Shown here: positions 32,052-41,481 of the stretch, piece by piece
Position numbering within the stretch: the stretch's first letter is position 1
Layout of the letters: each line of letters starts with the position of its first letter
Assembly (NCBI GenBank): GCA_910585445.1
Contig: CAJUEK010000007.1
Span: 17,163 to 81,162, forward strand
Length of the DNA: 64,000 nucleotides
Source: an uncultured Bacteroidales bacterium
GTDB lineage: Bacteria; Bacteroidota; Bacteroidia; Bacteroidales; UBA932
Reading direction: 5' to 3'
The notes under the pieces: generated by a model
What the model saw: the letters and a program-made list of their open reading frames with translations, nothing else
Database searches by the model: none
What the model was told of the DNA's origin: nothing
Program-made: the position numbers and the translations under genes

Positions 32052-34667
32052 ATGACCTCTAAAGAAATCAGAAAGGCCTTTTTGGACTTCTTCGCTTCAA
32101 AAGGCCACCAGATAGTGCCTTCTGCACCTATGGTAGTTAAGAATGACCCTACACTGATGTTCACAAACGCAGGAATGAACCAGTTCAAGGACTGGTTCCT
32201 CGGAAACAGCACACCGAAATGGCCTCGCGTGACCGACAGCCAGAAATGCCTGAGGGTCAGCGGGAAACACAATGACCTTGAAGAGGTGGGACACGACTCG
32301 TACCACCACACCATGTTCGAGATGCTCGGCAACTGGAGCTTCGGTGACTATTTCAAGACAGAGGCCATTGACTGGGCATGGGAACTTCTTACCGAAGTAT
32401 ATAAAATCGACAGCGGAAAGCTCTATGCTACCGTGTTTGAAGGTTCTGAGGAAGACGGGACCAAGCTCGACACAGAGGCGATGGAGGCATGGAAGAAATA
32501 TCTTCCTGAGGACAGGATTCTGCTCGGAAACAAGCATGACAACTTCTGGGAGATGGGCGACACAGGCCCTTGCGGACCATGCAGCGAAATACACATTGAC
32601 CTCAGGAGCGACGAGGAGATTGCAGCACTTCCGGGAAGGGAGCTTGTGAACAAGGGACATCATCTTGTGATAGAGATATGGAACCTCGTGTTCATGCAGT
32701 ACAACCGAAAGGCAAGCGGTGAGCTTGAGCTTCTGCCGAACAGGAATGTTGACACGGGCATGGGCTTCGAGCGCCTCTGCATGGCTCTCCAGGGCAAGCA
32801 GAGCAACTATGACACAGATGTGTTCACCGGAATGATTAACAAGATAGAAGAACTTTCCGGCCAGAAATACGGCATTGACGGAAAGAAAGACGTGGCCATG
32901 CGCGTAATCGCAGACCATATCCGCGCAATCAGTTTCTCAATTGCCGACGGACAGCTTCCTTCAAATGTAAAGGCAGGGTATGTAATCAGGAGAATCCTCA
33001 GGCGCGCAGTGCGCTACGGCTACACTTTCCTCGGGTTCAACGAGCCTTTCCTGTGCCGTCTCGTCAGCCAACTTGCAGATGACATGGGAGAATTCTATCC
33101 TGAGCTCATCAGCCAGCAGACACTTATAGAAAGAGTCATCAAAGAAGAAGAGATGGCTTTCCTCCGCACCCTCGACAGGGGCATACGCCTGATGGACAAC
33201 ATCATGGAGAAGTCCAAGGAGAGCATGACGATATCCGGAGAAGACGCTTTCACCCTTTACGACACCTTCGGCTTCCCTATCGACCTTTCCGAGCTTATCG
33301 CTTCAGAAAACGGATTCAAGATAGACCTTGAAGGCTTCAATGCCGAGCTTATGAAACAGAAGGAAAGGGCACGCAACGCCACTGCGATAGAGTCCGGTGA
33401 CTGGGTAGAGTTCACCCATTGCGATAATATCGAGTTCCTCGGATACGACTGCACTGACATCGAAGGCGTGCAGCTCACAAGACACCGCACCGTCAAGGCC
33501 AAGAACAAGACAATGTACCAGCTCGTGTTCGAGCGCACACCTTTCTACGGCGAGATGGGAGGCCAGGTCGGTGACACCGGATATATCGTGTCGGAGAGCG
33601 GCGAGAAGATACTCATCACGGACACCATAAAGGAAAACAACCTGACTATACATGTTGCGGAGCGTATTCCTTCTGACTGCACGGAAAGCTTCAGCCTCCA
33701 TGTTGACAGGGAAAGGAGGACTGCGATAGAGAATAATCATACTGCTACCCACCTGCTGCACAGGGCATTGCGCGAGATTCTCGGCACGCACGTAGAGCAG
33801 AAAGGCTCATATGTCAGCGACAGGTACTTCCGTTTCGACTTCTCACATTTCGAGAAGCTTACTGATGAGCAGTTCGACCGTGTGGAGAAGAGGGTGAACG
33901 CCCTTATAAGGGAGAACAGCCGTCTTGATGAAAACCGTAACGCAACGATGGAGGAGGCACAGCAGATGGGTGCGATGGCACTCTTCGGTGAGAAATACGG
34001 AGACACGGTGCGCGTGGTGAAATTCGGAGAATCATGCGAACTGTGCGGAGGTACACATGCATCTGCAACTGGCCGCATAGGCTTCTTCAAGATATTGTCA
34101 GAGTCTGCCATAGCAGCCGGCGTGCGCCGTATAGAGGCAACCACCGGACTTCATGCAGAGATGGTAGTTGACGGCATGGAAAACAGCCTGCGCGTTGCAA
34201 AGGCATTCTTCAACAATGCCCCGGACCTTGCTGCTGCCATAAAGAAAATGGTGAGCGAGAACGAGGAGCTGAAGAAGAAGATGGAAGAGGTCATCAAGGA
34301 GAAGACCATAGCTCTCAAGCACTCCCTCACTGAGATAGCAAAGGTGATTAACGGCATCAATGTAGTCTGCATAGACCATGAGATGGACCCGGCAATGCTC
34401 AAGAACGCAGCTTTCATGCTTCAGAAAGAGGCGGAGAACCTTGTCATCGCGGCTGCTTTCGAGTCTGCAGGCAAGCCTCAGCTTCTGCTCATGTACTCTG
34501 AGGACCTCGTGAAGGCAGGTCACAATGCAGGTGCGGATGTGCGTGAAGCCGCAAAGCTCATCCTCGGAGGAGGAGGAGGACAGGCAGGACTCGCGACAGC
34601 GGGAGGAAAGAACCCTGAAGGCCTGAAGGACGCACTCGCAAAGATGATTGAAGCAGCTACAAGATAA
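32052..34667 (+). CDS. alaS: Alanine--tRNA ligase
   Basis: An 871-residue class II synthetase. ATG 32052 (MTSKEIRKAFLDFFASKGH) is the conserved start; upstream in-frame readings use TTG and add unrelated residues. The catalytic core shows APMVVKNDPTLMFTNAGM and the class II motif 2/3 regions to about 420. The editing domain has HTATHLLHRAL and SCELCGGTHASATG with the zinc ligands. The C-Ala region follows, ending in GGGGGQAGLATAGG. It charges tRNA-Ala in the cytoplasm and heads the plus-strand operon. Confidence 0.98.
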   Translation: MTSKEIRKAFLDFFASKGHQIVPSAPMVVKNDPTLMFTNAGMNQFKDWFLGNSTPKWPRVTDSQKCLRVSGKHNDLEEVGHDSYHHTMFEMLGNWSFGDYFKTEAIDWAWELLTEVYKIDSGKLYATVFEGSEEDGTKLDTEAMEAWKKYLPEDRILLGNKHDNFWEMGDTGPCGPCSEIHIDLRSDEEIAALPGRELVNKGHHLVIEIWNLVFMQYNRKASGELELLPNRNVDTGMGFERLCMALQGKQSNYDTDVFTGMINKIEELSGQKYGIDGKKDVAMRVIADHIRAISFSIADGQLPSNVKAGYVIRRILRRAVRYGYTFLGFNEPFLCRLVSQLADDMGEFYPELISQQTLIERVIKEEEMAFLRTLDRGIRLMDNIMEKSKESMTISGEDAFTLYDTFGFPIDLSELIASENGFKIDLEGFNAELMKQKERARNATAIESGDWVEFTHCDNIEFLGYDCTDIEGVQLTRHRTVKAKNKTMYQLVFERTPFYGEMGGQVGDTGYIVSESGEKILITDTIKENNLTIHVAERIPSDCTESFSLHVDRERRTAIENNHTATHLLHRALREILGTHVEQKGSYVSDRYFRFDFSHFEKLTDEQFDRVEKRVNALIRENSRLDENRNATMEEAQQMGAMALFGEKYGDTVRVVKFGESCELCGGTHASATGRIGFFKILSESAIAAGVRRIEATTGLHAEMVVDGMENSLRVAKAFFNNAPDLAAAIKKMVSENEELKKKMEEVIKEKTIALKHSLTEIAKVINGINVVCIDHEMDPAMLKNAAFMLQKEAENLVIAAAFESAGKPQLLLMYSEDLVKAGHNAGADVREAAKLILGGGGGQAGLATAGGKNPEGLKDALAKMIEAATR

Positions 34668-34687
34668 ATCAGGAAAGAGAGCCAAAG

Positions 34688-37147
34688 ATGAAGAAACTCG
34701 ACCGGTTCATAATAAAGTCTTTCATAGGACCGTTCATAGCGATCCTGCTGGTCGTGGTGTTCATCCTCATGATGCAGTTCCTGTGGCTGTACATTGATGA
34801 GCTGGTCGGCAAGGGACTGAGCTTCAAGGTAATACTTGAATTCCTCGGCTGGGGAAGCGCCACATTGCTTCCCCTTTCACTGCCTCTTGCCACCCTGCTT
34901 GCGTCAATGATGACACTCGGAACGCTCGGCGAGAACAATGAGCTTCTCGCCATCAAGGCAGCCGGCATATCGCTCCAGAGGGTCCTTGTGCCGCTCGGGG
35001 CCGTATGCGTCCTGATAAGCATAGGCGCGTTTTTCGTGTCCAACAACCTCATTCCGGTAGCTTACAACAAGATATATACTCTCCGTGACGACATAGGCAG
35101 GACCAAGGAAGAGATAAAGATTCCGACAGGCACCTTCTATAACGGCATTGAGGGATATATCCTGCGCGTGAACGACAGGGACGAGGAAAGCGGGATGATG
35201 CACGGGGTCATGGTCTATAACCATACCAAGAACAAGGGAAACACAAGCCTTGTGCTGGCCGATTCCGCCCTCATGAAGATGTCCAAGGACAAAAGCTACC
35301 TTTCTTTCATTCTGTACGACGGCTCGAACTACGAGGAGACGAATGTCAAGAAGTACCGTGACACATCGCTCCAGCTCCAGAAGATAGATTTCCACAGGCA
35401 GGAAATGATTATCCCGCTGGAGAACTACGCATTCCAGAAATCAGATTCAAGCAGGTTCGACGACCAGGTGAAATCAATGAAGCTGCAGCAGCTTTACCAC
35501 GGGCAGGACTCCATCGGTGCGCTTGACAGGAACAGCAAAAACGAGAACCTGACCGCGTTGAAGACCTCCAAGGTGCTCAGATACAATTCGCAGCTCGATA
35601 CCGCAGGAAAGGAAGGCCGGAGCCATCCGCTTGTCATGCAGGAGAATGAAACATGGAAAAATGCTGACGAGGAAATCAAGGCTCTTGAAAAAGCCAAGGC
35701 AAATGCTGACGAGCTTCAGCTGACCCTTTCTTCATATTCGCGTGAACGGTATCATCACACATACACGCTGAGGCTTATCGACATCGAGATATTGAAGAAG
35801 TTTGCACTTTCGCTCGCATGCCTGATATTCTTCTTCATCGGCGCGCCTCTCGGTGCCCTGATAAGGAAAGGAGGCCTCGGAACGCCGGCAATCATATCCG
35901 TGCTGTTCTTCGTGGTGTATTGGGTAATCGACATCTCAGGAACAAAGCTGGCGAGGGACGGGGCGGTGGCACCTTTCCACGGAGTATTCATCTCCGCCTA
36001 CATACTGCTGCCTACGGGCCTGTACCTGACGTGGCAGGCCATAAACGACTCGTCAATATTCAACATAGGAAATATCCGCAACGGATTCAGAAAGACTAAA
36101 GCAAAGATAATGGGAGTTTTCAAGAAGACGCGTATCGTATATATGGGTACGCCTGAATTTGCCGTAGCACCGCTTGAGGAGCTGCTCAAGAACGGACACA
36201 AGGTCGTCGGAGTTGTCACTGTAGCGGACAAGGCAAGCGGACGCGGCCTTAAGGTCAATGAGAGCGCGGTGAAGAAATATGCCGTGGAGCACGGGATACC
36301 TGTCCTGCAGCCGGTATCGCTCAAAGACCCTGATTTCATAGAGACCCTGAAGGCATGGAAGGCGGACATTTTCGTGGTCGTGGCATTCAGGATGCTTCCG
36401 AAGGTGGTATGGGAAATCCCGAAGCTCGGGACATTCAACCTTCATGCTGCCCTTCTTCCGCAATACCGCGGTGCGGCCCCTATCAACTGGGCTGTGATAA
36501 ACGGGGAAAAGACTACCGGAGTGACTACCTTCATGATTGACGAAGGAATGGACACCGGACGCATAATGTACAGGAACGTGTGCCAGATAGGTCCGGAAGA
36601 CACTGCCGGAGATGTCCATGACAGGCTTATGGAGCTTGGAGCGAAGCTCGTGTGCCTGACTGTTGACTCCATCATAGAGAACAATGTGGAATTCAGGATA
36701 CAGAAGAGCTTCATACAAGGCTCGGAGATTCTGAAGCCTGCTCCGAAGATAACAAAGGAGCTTTGCCATATCTGCTGGAATGACTCCGTAAAGCAGATTC
36801 ATGACCTTGTGCGCGGTCTCAGCCCTTATCCTGGAGCATTCACGGAGCTTGTCAAGGACGGCAAGGCGACACAGATGAAGATATTCCGCACATTGAAGAT
36901 AGAGGGCGAGGAATACAGGAAGATGCTCGCACAGAACAACCTTGCTGAAGCCGCGCCAGGGACAGTTCTCTCAGACGGAAAGACTTATCTTGCGATAGCT
37001 GCGTCAGACGGGGCCATATCGGTAACGGAATTGCAGCTTGCCGGAAAGAAGAGGATGCAGGTCAAGGATTTCCTAATCGGTTTCCGTGACCCGCAGGACT
37101 ATGCCACAAGCGAAGGCACTTCATCACAGGTGACCGGAAGACAATAG
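34688..37147 (+). CDS. Fusion: LptF/LptG-family permease + methionyl-tRNA formyltransferase
   Basis: One uninterrupted frame of 819 codons with two complete domains. Residues 1-455 are a YjgP/YjgQ (LptG-like) permease: helices about 12-34, 52-76, 97-118, a periplasmic beta-jellyroll region, then helices about 372-391, 400-418 and 432-450. Residues 475-819 are a full Fmt: RIVYMGTPEFAVAP, the catalytic N584 and H586 in FNLHAALLPQYRGAAPINW, and D622 in DEGMDTG, followed by the C-terminal tRNA-binding domain. The permease family keeps both ends in the cytoplasm, so the Fmt half would face the ribosomes. An in-frame ATG at 36110 (MGVFKKTRIV) could also give a separate Fmt, though no good ribosome-binding site precedes it. 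No stop lies between the domains. Confidence 0.9.
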   Translation: MKKLDRFIIKSFIGPFIAILLVVVFILMMQFLWLYIDELVGKGLSFKVILEFLGWGSATLLPLSLPLATLLASMMTLGTLGENNELLAIKAAGISLQRVLVPLGAVCVLISIGAFFVSNNLIPVAYNKIYTLRDDIGRTKEEIKIPTGTFYNGIEGYILRVNDRDEESGMMHGVMVYNHTKNKGNTSLVLADSALMKMSKDKSYLSFILYDGSNYEETNVKKYRDTSLQLQKIDFHRQEMIIPLENYAFQKSDSSRFDDQVKSMKLQQLYHGQDSIGALDRNSKNENLTALKTSKVLRYNSQLDTAGKEGRSHPLVMQENETWKNADEEIKALEKAKANADELQLTLSSYSRERYHHTYTLRLIDIEILKKFALSLACLIFFFIGAPLGALIRKGGLGTPAIISVLFFVVYWVIDISGTKLARDGAVAPFHGVFISAYILLPTGLYLTWQAINDSSIFNIGNIRNGFRKTKAKIMGVFKKTRIVYMGTPEFAVAPLEELLKNGHKVVGVVTVADKASGRGLKVNESAVKKYAVEHGIPVLQPVSLKDPDFIETLKAWKADIFVVVAFRMLPKVVWEIPKLGTFNLHAALLPQYRGAAPINWAVINGEKTTGVTTFMIDEGMDTGRIMYRNVCQIGPEDTAGDVHDRLMELGAKLVCLTVDSIIENNVEFRIQKSFIQGSEILKPAPKITKELCHICWNDSVKQIHDLVRGLSPYPGAFTELVKDGKATQMKIFRTLKIEGEEYRKMLAQNNLAEAAPGTVLSDGKTYLAIAASDGAISVTELQLAGKKRMQVKDFLIGFRDPQDYATSEGTSSQVTGRQ

Positions 37148-37152
37148 CAGCT

Positions 37153-37818
37153 ATGGGCAAGGAAATCGTGATAATCTGCGACGGGGCATTCCCAAAGACC
37201 GAATACCCGAGATATCTTATACGCACTGCCGACTTCATAATATGCTGCGACGGTGCCCTGCGCAAATTCCTCAGGAACAGCAAGGCCATTTTCGGTGATG
37301 AGCGTCTGCCGGACAAGGTAATCGGCGACATGGACTCCCTGTCGTCTGCAATGAAGACAAAATACGGAGACCTGATTGTCACTATTGACGAGCAGGAGCA
37401 CAATGACCAGACCAAGGCTTTCACATGGGCGCTGGAGAATATCGGCGGGATAGGCAGAATCACGATACTCGGCGCGACCGGAGAGCGTGAGGACCATACC
37501 ATAGGGAACATATCGCTTCTTATGGAGTATGCCAGGACATACCGCCCTCAGGACAGAGGAATAGATGTGCAGATGATATCTGACCATGCAACGATTTTCG
37601 CCATAACCGGCACTTTCGAAATGGAGTGCGGAGAGGGCCGCAAAGTTTCGATATTCAGCCCGGACAGCAGCCTCAGGATAACATCGGAGGGGCTTGAGTT
37701 CCAGACCTGCAACGTAGTTTTCGACAACTGGTGGAAAGCCACCCTCAACCGGGCCGTGCAGGACAAGGTAAGGCTGGAGCTGAGTCACCCGTCAATCGCA
37801 TTGGTCATGCTGAACTGA
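37153..37818 (+). CDS. thiN: Thiamine pyrophosphokinase
   Basis: A 221-residue enzyme transferring pyrophosphate from ATP to thiamine. Signatures are ICDGAFPK, DFIICCDGALRKF, the metal site VIGDMDSLSS, DQEHNDQTKAF-type EQEHNDQTKAF, and GATGEREDHTIGN. The C-terminal beta domain is ordinary. It starts 5 bp after the fusion gene and is read with it. It acts in the cytoplasm, making TPP from salvaged thiamine. Confidence 0.93.
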   Translation: MGKEIVIICDGAFPKTEYPRYLIRTADFIICCDGALRKFLRNSKAIFGDERLPDKVIGDMDSLSSAMKTKYGDLIVTIDEQEHNDQTKAFTWALENIGGIGRITILGATGEREDHTIGNISLLMEYARTYRPQDRGIDVQMISDHATIFAITGTFEMECGEGRKVSIFSPDSSLRITSEGLEFQTCNVVFDNWWKATLNRAVQDKVRLELSHPSIALVMLN

Positions 37819-37863
37819 CCTCATTACGATTGACATTCATTAGGAATTAAGCAAATTAAGTTA

Positions 37864-37871
37864 TATATTTG
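37864..37871 (+). promoter_or_regulatory. -7 box of ilvA-ilvE
   Basis: TATATTTG on the plus strand, 37 bp before the ilvA ATG, fits TAnnTTTG. The 91-bp gap after thiN has no terminator-like hairpin, so ilvA may be transcribed both from here and by read-through. Confidence 0.5.
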
Positions 37872-37908
37872 AACCGGAAAATCAATTTTTGATTTTATTT
37901 TTCAAGCA

Positions 37909-39168
37909 ATGGAAACGAAAAAGTACTTTCCGACCGTAGAGGCCATTGAAAACGCGTCACGCGTACTCGACGAAATCATCGAACCTACTCCTTTCATGAG
38001 GAACAGCAACCTGTCCGACCTTTATGAGGCGGACGTTTACCTCAAGAGAGAGGATCTCCAGATAGTGAGGTCATACAAGATAAGGGGAGCATACAACAAA
38101 ATCAGGTCAATCGAGCCTGAAGTCCTCAAATATGGAATAGTGTGCGCAAGCGCAGGAAACCATGCACAGGGTGTCGCGCTTTCCTGCAACAAGCTGCAGA
38201 TAATGGGTTCGATTTTCATGCCGACCACCACTCCGAAGCAGAAAATCGAGCAGGTGAGAATGTTCGGAAAGGAATACATCGACATAGTGCTGACAGGCGA
38301 CACCTTCGATGCTGCCAATGCGGCGGCAATCGAGTTCGCAGGCAAGAGCGGACGCACTTTCATCCCGCCGTTCGATGACCCTAAGGTCATAGAGGGACAG
38401 GGAACGATAGGACTTGAGATAATGAAGCAGGCCAAGGAGCCGCTTGACTACATCTTCATCCCTATCGGCGGAGGCGGACTTGCCTCAGGACTCGGAGCAT
38501 ATATAAGGCAGGTGTCACCACAGACAAAGATAATCGGCGTAGAACCTGCCGGAGCACCATGCATGAAGACCGCAATTGACAAGGGTGAGGTGATAGAGCT
38601 TGAGCACATCGACAAGTTCGTGGACGGAGCCGCAGTGAAAAAGGCCGGTGCCACCACTTTCGGGATATGCAAGGACATTCTTGATGACATTATCGTTGTT
38701 CCGGAAGGGGCTGTGTGCACGATGATAATACAGATGTACAACAAGAGCGCCATCGTGGTTGAGCCTGCGGGCGCCCTGTCAACAGCCGCATTGAAATTCT
38801 ATGCGGACAAGATAAAGGGCAAGAGGGTCGCATGCATCGTCAGCGGAAGCAACAACGACATCACAAGGATGGAGGAAATACGCGAGAAATCACTTCTTTA
38901 TGAAGGCCTGAAGCATTATTTCATAGTGAACTTCCCTCAGAAGCCTGGTGCGGTGCTGTCGTTCATACGGGACGTTATCGGCCCTTCTGATGACCTCGTG
39001 TATATCCAGTACATCAAGAAGACCAACAAGGATTTCGGCCCTGCCCTCATCGGAATAGAGCTTTCAGCAAAGGAGGACTTCTCCGCACTGATGAGCCGCA
39101 TGGACTCGAACGGGATATCATACGAATACATAAACGAGAACAACAAATTATTTGAAATACTTATCTGA
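37909..39168 (+). CDS. ilvA: Threonine ammonia-lyase (threonine deaminase)
   Basis: A 419-residue PLP enzyme converting threonine to 2-oxobutanoate, the entry to isoleucine synthesis. The PLP lysine is in IVRSYKIRGAYNKI, the substrate loop in CASAGNHAQGVALSC, and the phosphate-binding glycines in FIPIGGGGLASGLG. The C-terminal part (about 330-419) is a single ACT-like regulatory domain, so this is the shorter form rather than the two-ACT E. coli type. Its stop is followed after one base by the ilvE ATG (TGA-C-ATG), pointing to coupling. Confidence 0.94.
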   Translation: METKKYFPTVEAIENASRVLDEIIEPTPFMRNSNLSDLYEADVYLKREDLQIVRSYKIRGAYNKIRSIEPEVLKYGIVCASAGNHAQGVALSCNKLQIMGSIFMPTTTPKQKIEQVRMFGKEYIDIVLTGDTFDAANAAAIEFAGKSGRTFIPPFDDPKVIEGQGTIGLEIMKQAKEPLDYIFIPIGGGGLASGLGAYIRQVSPQTKIIGVEPAGAPCMKTAIDKGEVIELEHIDKFVDGAAVKKAGATTFGICKDILDDIIVVPEGAVCTMIIQMYNKSAIVVEPAGALSTAALKFYADKIKGKRVACIVSGSNNDITRMEEIREKSLLYEGLKHYFIVNFPQKPGAVLSFIRDVIGPSDDLVYIQYIKKTNKDFGPALIGIELSAKEDFSALMSRMDSNGISYEYINENNKLFEILI

Positions 39169-39169
39169 C

Positions 39170-40201
39170 ATGACTGGAATTGACTGGAGCAAACTTACAT
39201 TTTCCTACACAAAGACGAACACAATGCTATGCAGCCACTGCATAGGCGGACAATGGACACCTGTAGAAAGCAGGACCGACGACAACATAAGCATCAGTGC
39301 TTTTGCCGGCGGACTGCACTACGCCATCGAATGCTTCGAAGGCCTCAAGGCTTTCAGGGGCAAGGACGGTAAAGTAAGGCTGTTCCGTCCTGAAGAAAAT
39401 GCAAAGAGGCTTCAGAGGTCAGCAAAATACCTTGGCATTGATGCGCCTTCAACCGAGATGTTTGTGGAGATGTGCAAGAGGGTTGTAAGGGAAAACCTTG
39501 ATTTCCTCCCTCCATACGGTTCACATGCGTCATTATACCTGCGTCCGACACTTATCGGATTCAATCCGCAGCTCGGCGTGCAGTCCTCGAAAGAGTCTCT
39601 GTTCATGATGCTTTGCTCCCCTGTAGGGGCATATACGGGAGGTGCTCTTGAGGCCATCGACGTTGTAATCGCAAGGAATTATGACAGGGCGGCGCCTAAC
39701 GGATGCGGAGCCTACAAGGTCGGCGGAAACTATGCGGCTTCGCTCTACTCACTGAACGTTGCGCATGAGCTTGGCTACAAGGCCGTGCTTTATCTTGACC
39801 CGGCCACAAAGACCACTATCGACGAGTTCAATTCATCGAATTTCTTTGCGATAAGAGGCAATTCGTACATAACTCCAAAGTCTGACAGCATCCTTCCTTC
39901 AATCACCAACATGTCTCTCGAGACCGTAGCTGCATATGTGGGAATGGATGTGGAAAGAAGACCTGTACCTGTTGAAGAGCTTTCCACTTTCGAGGAGGTC
40001 GGAGAATGCGGCACCGCAGTGGTGATAACGCCGGTGCACAGACTTGCAGACAAGCCTTTCCTTGAGTCCGAAGAAGAGACGGTATATACTTACGGTGACG
40101 GACTGTGCGGAGAAAAGAGCCTCCGTCTGTACAACATGATTACCGGCATACAGTACGGAGAGATTGAAGACCCGTTCGGATGGACTGTATTTGTTGATTA
40201 A
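39170..40201 (+). CDS. ilvE: Branched-chain amino acid aminotransferase
   Basis: A 343-residue fold-type IV PLP enzyme. ATG 39170 (MTGIDWSKLTFSYTKTN) is chosen over an upstream TTG. Motifs: GLHYAIECFEGLKAFRGKDG, YLRPTLIGF, the PLP-lysine motif GAYKVGGNYAASL, and the glutamate/asparagine motif TIDEFNSSNFFAI. It catalyses the last step in isoleucine, leucine and valine synthesis. It ends the plus-strand operon and is followed by a strong bidirectional terminator. Confidence 0.96.
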   Translation: MTGIDWSKLTFSYTKTNTMLCSHCIGGQWTPVESRTDDNISISAFAGGLHYAIECFEGLKAFRGKDGKVRLFRPEENAKRLQRSAKYLGIDAPSTEMFVEMCKRVVRENLDFLPPYGSHASLYLRPTLIGFNPQLGVQSSKESLFMMLCSPVGAYTGGALEAIDVVIARNYDRAAPNGCGAYKVGGNYAASLYSLNVAHELGYKAVLYLDPATKTTIDEFNSSNFFAIRGNSYITPKSDSILPSITNMSLETVAAYVGMDVERRPVPVEELSTFEEVGECGTAVVITPVHRLADKPFLESEEETVYTYGDGLCGEKSLRLYNMITGIQYGEIEDPFGWTVFVD

Positions 40202-40221
40202 GACATCTACACATAAAAAAG

Positions 40222-40262
40222 ATGGTCTGGCTAAGGCAATTAGTCAGACCATTTTTATTTTT
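40222..40262 (+). terminator. Bidirectional intrinsic terminator between ilvE and lptF
   Basis: ATGGTCTGGCTAA (40222-40234) pairs with TTAGTCAGACCAT (40240-40252) over 13 bp with one G-T, loop GGCAA, then TTTTTATTTTTT-like sequence. On the minus strand the stem is followed by CTTTTTTATG, so it can also stop lptF transcripts arriving from the right. Confidence 0.85.
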
Positions 40263-40385
40263 TGGAATACTCCTTATTTATTCACGTCCTTTTGAACGTT
40301 CCGGAGCTATTGCGTCAAAACCGGTTTTGTCTTGGTTTTTGTGCACCACCGTGATTTTGTTCTGGCAGGATTGTTATGGACGGCA

Positions 40386-41477
40386 TTATTTCGGTGCAAT
40401 CCTGTACAGGAAGCCTGCTATGAGCGCGAATATCAGATTCGGGAGCCAGAGGGCTATGGCAGGAGGCAGAGCGCCCGTATGCACGAACATCTGACTGAAC
40501 CGCAGGAAAAGGATGTAGGTGAAAGCCAGGGCAATGCCTATTCCGATATTCCAGCCGATTCCTCCCCGACGTTTCTTGGAGGAAAGGGCCACACCCATCA
40601 CCGTCAATATGAAAGCGGAGAACGGCAGGGCAAAGCGCGTATTCTTTTCTATGAGCGCGAATTTGACATTGGCGTCCCCGCGCATCCGCTGCGTGTCAAT
40701 GAGTTGGTTCAACTCCTTGTATGTCAATGTCTCCACCGTCTTTTCTGTAAGATAGAAGTCCTTGACGGACAGGTCAATGATAGTATCAAGCTGTCTTCCG
40801 CTCCTTATATGGTCTGTCAGATCCTCGTTGTATTCCCTTACAAAATACTTTTTGAGCCTCCAGCTGCCCTTGAGTGTGTCATAGACGGCCGTCTCCGCTG
40901 AAATCTTGGAAATCAGTTTGCCGTCCTCTATCTTTTCCAGTGTGAATCTGTAGGCTGTATTGTTCCATGAACTGAATGACTCCGCAAAGACGAATTCTCC
41001 CGGCGCAATCTGATAATGCACGTTGCGCCCCACGCTCTTGAACCTGGCCTTGAAATACTTGTTCTCGAACTCCAGCCTGGTCTTGTTGGCGTCCGGTATC
41101 ACGAAAAGGTTCAGGCACAATGACAATATCGCAATGAGTGTGGCGGAAAACACATACGGCACCATCATCCTGTGGAAACTGATTCCGCATGATAGTATAG
41201 CCACAATCTCCGAGTCCGCAGCCATCTTGGAAGTGAAGAAAATCACTGTGATGAACACGAACATAGGGCTGAACATGTTCATGAAATAAGGCACGAAGTT
41301 CACATAATAGTCAAAGATTATGGCCTTCAGCGGAGCTTCCTTGCTGACGAAATCGTCAATTTTCTCGCTTATGTCGAAAATTATGACGATTCCGATTATC
41401 AGCAGCAGCGCGATGAAGAACGTGCTTATGAATTTCCTGACAATATAAATGTCAAGCTTTCTCGGTACCAGATCCAT
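40386..41477 (-). CDS. LptF/LptG-family permease
   Basis: A 363-residue inner-membrane protein of the YjgP/YjgQ family. The N-terminal three helices (about 15-37, 58-82, 98-120) include LDIYIVRKFISTFF; a periplasmic jellyroll region (about 130-265) is followed by three helices (280-360) with ALSSKKRRGGIGWNIGIGI. LptF and LptG form the membrane part of the LPS exporter LptB2FG; this may be the partner of the Fmt-fused permease. It is 4 bp downstream of tgt, an arrangement often seen in Bacteroidota. Confidence 0.88.
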   Translation of the reverse strand: MDLVPRKLDIYIVRKFISTFFIALLLIIGIVIIFDISEKIDDFVSKEAPLKAIIFDYYVNFVPYFMNMFSPMFVFITVIFFTSKMAADSEIVAILSCGISFHRMMVPYVFSATLIAILSLCLNLFVIPDANKTRLEFENKYFKARFKSVGRNVHYQIAPGEFVFAESFSSWNNTAYRFTLEKIEDGKLISKISAETAVYDTLKGSWRLKKYFVREYNEDLTDHIRSGRQLDTIIDLSVKDFYLTEKTVETLTYKELNQLIDTQRMRGDANVKFALIEKNTRFALPFSAFILTVMGVALSSKKRRGGIGWNIGIGIALAFTYILFLRFSQMFVHTGALPPAIALWLPNLIFALIAGFLYRIAPK

Positions 41478-41481
41478 ATTG

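Noticed and set aside
32097..32918. Minus-strand 273-residue open frame opposite alaS
   Set aside because: It is a complement-strand shadow of a strongly conserved gene, with no recognisable domain.
36060..36120. Separate lptG and fmt genes with a missed stop
   Set aside because: The given sequence has no stop or frameshift between the domains, so the fusion is reported; a sequencing error remains the main alternative.
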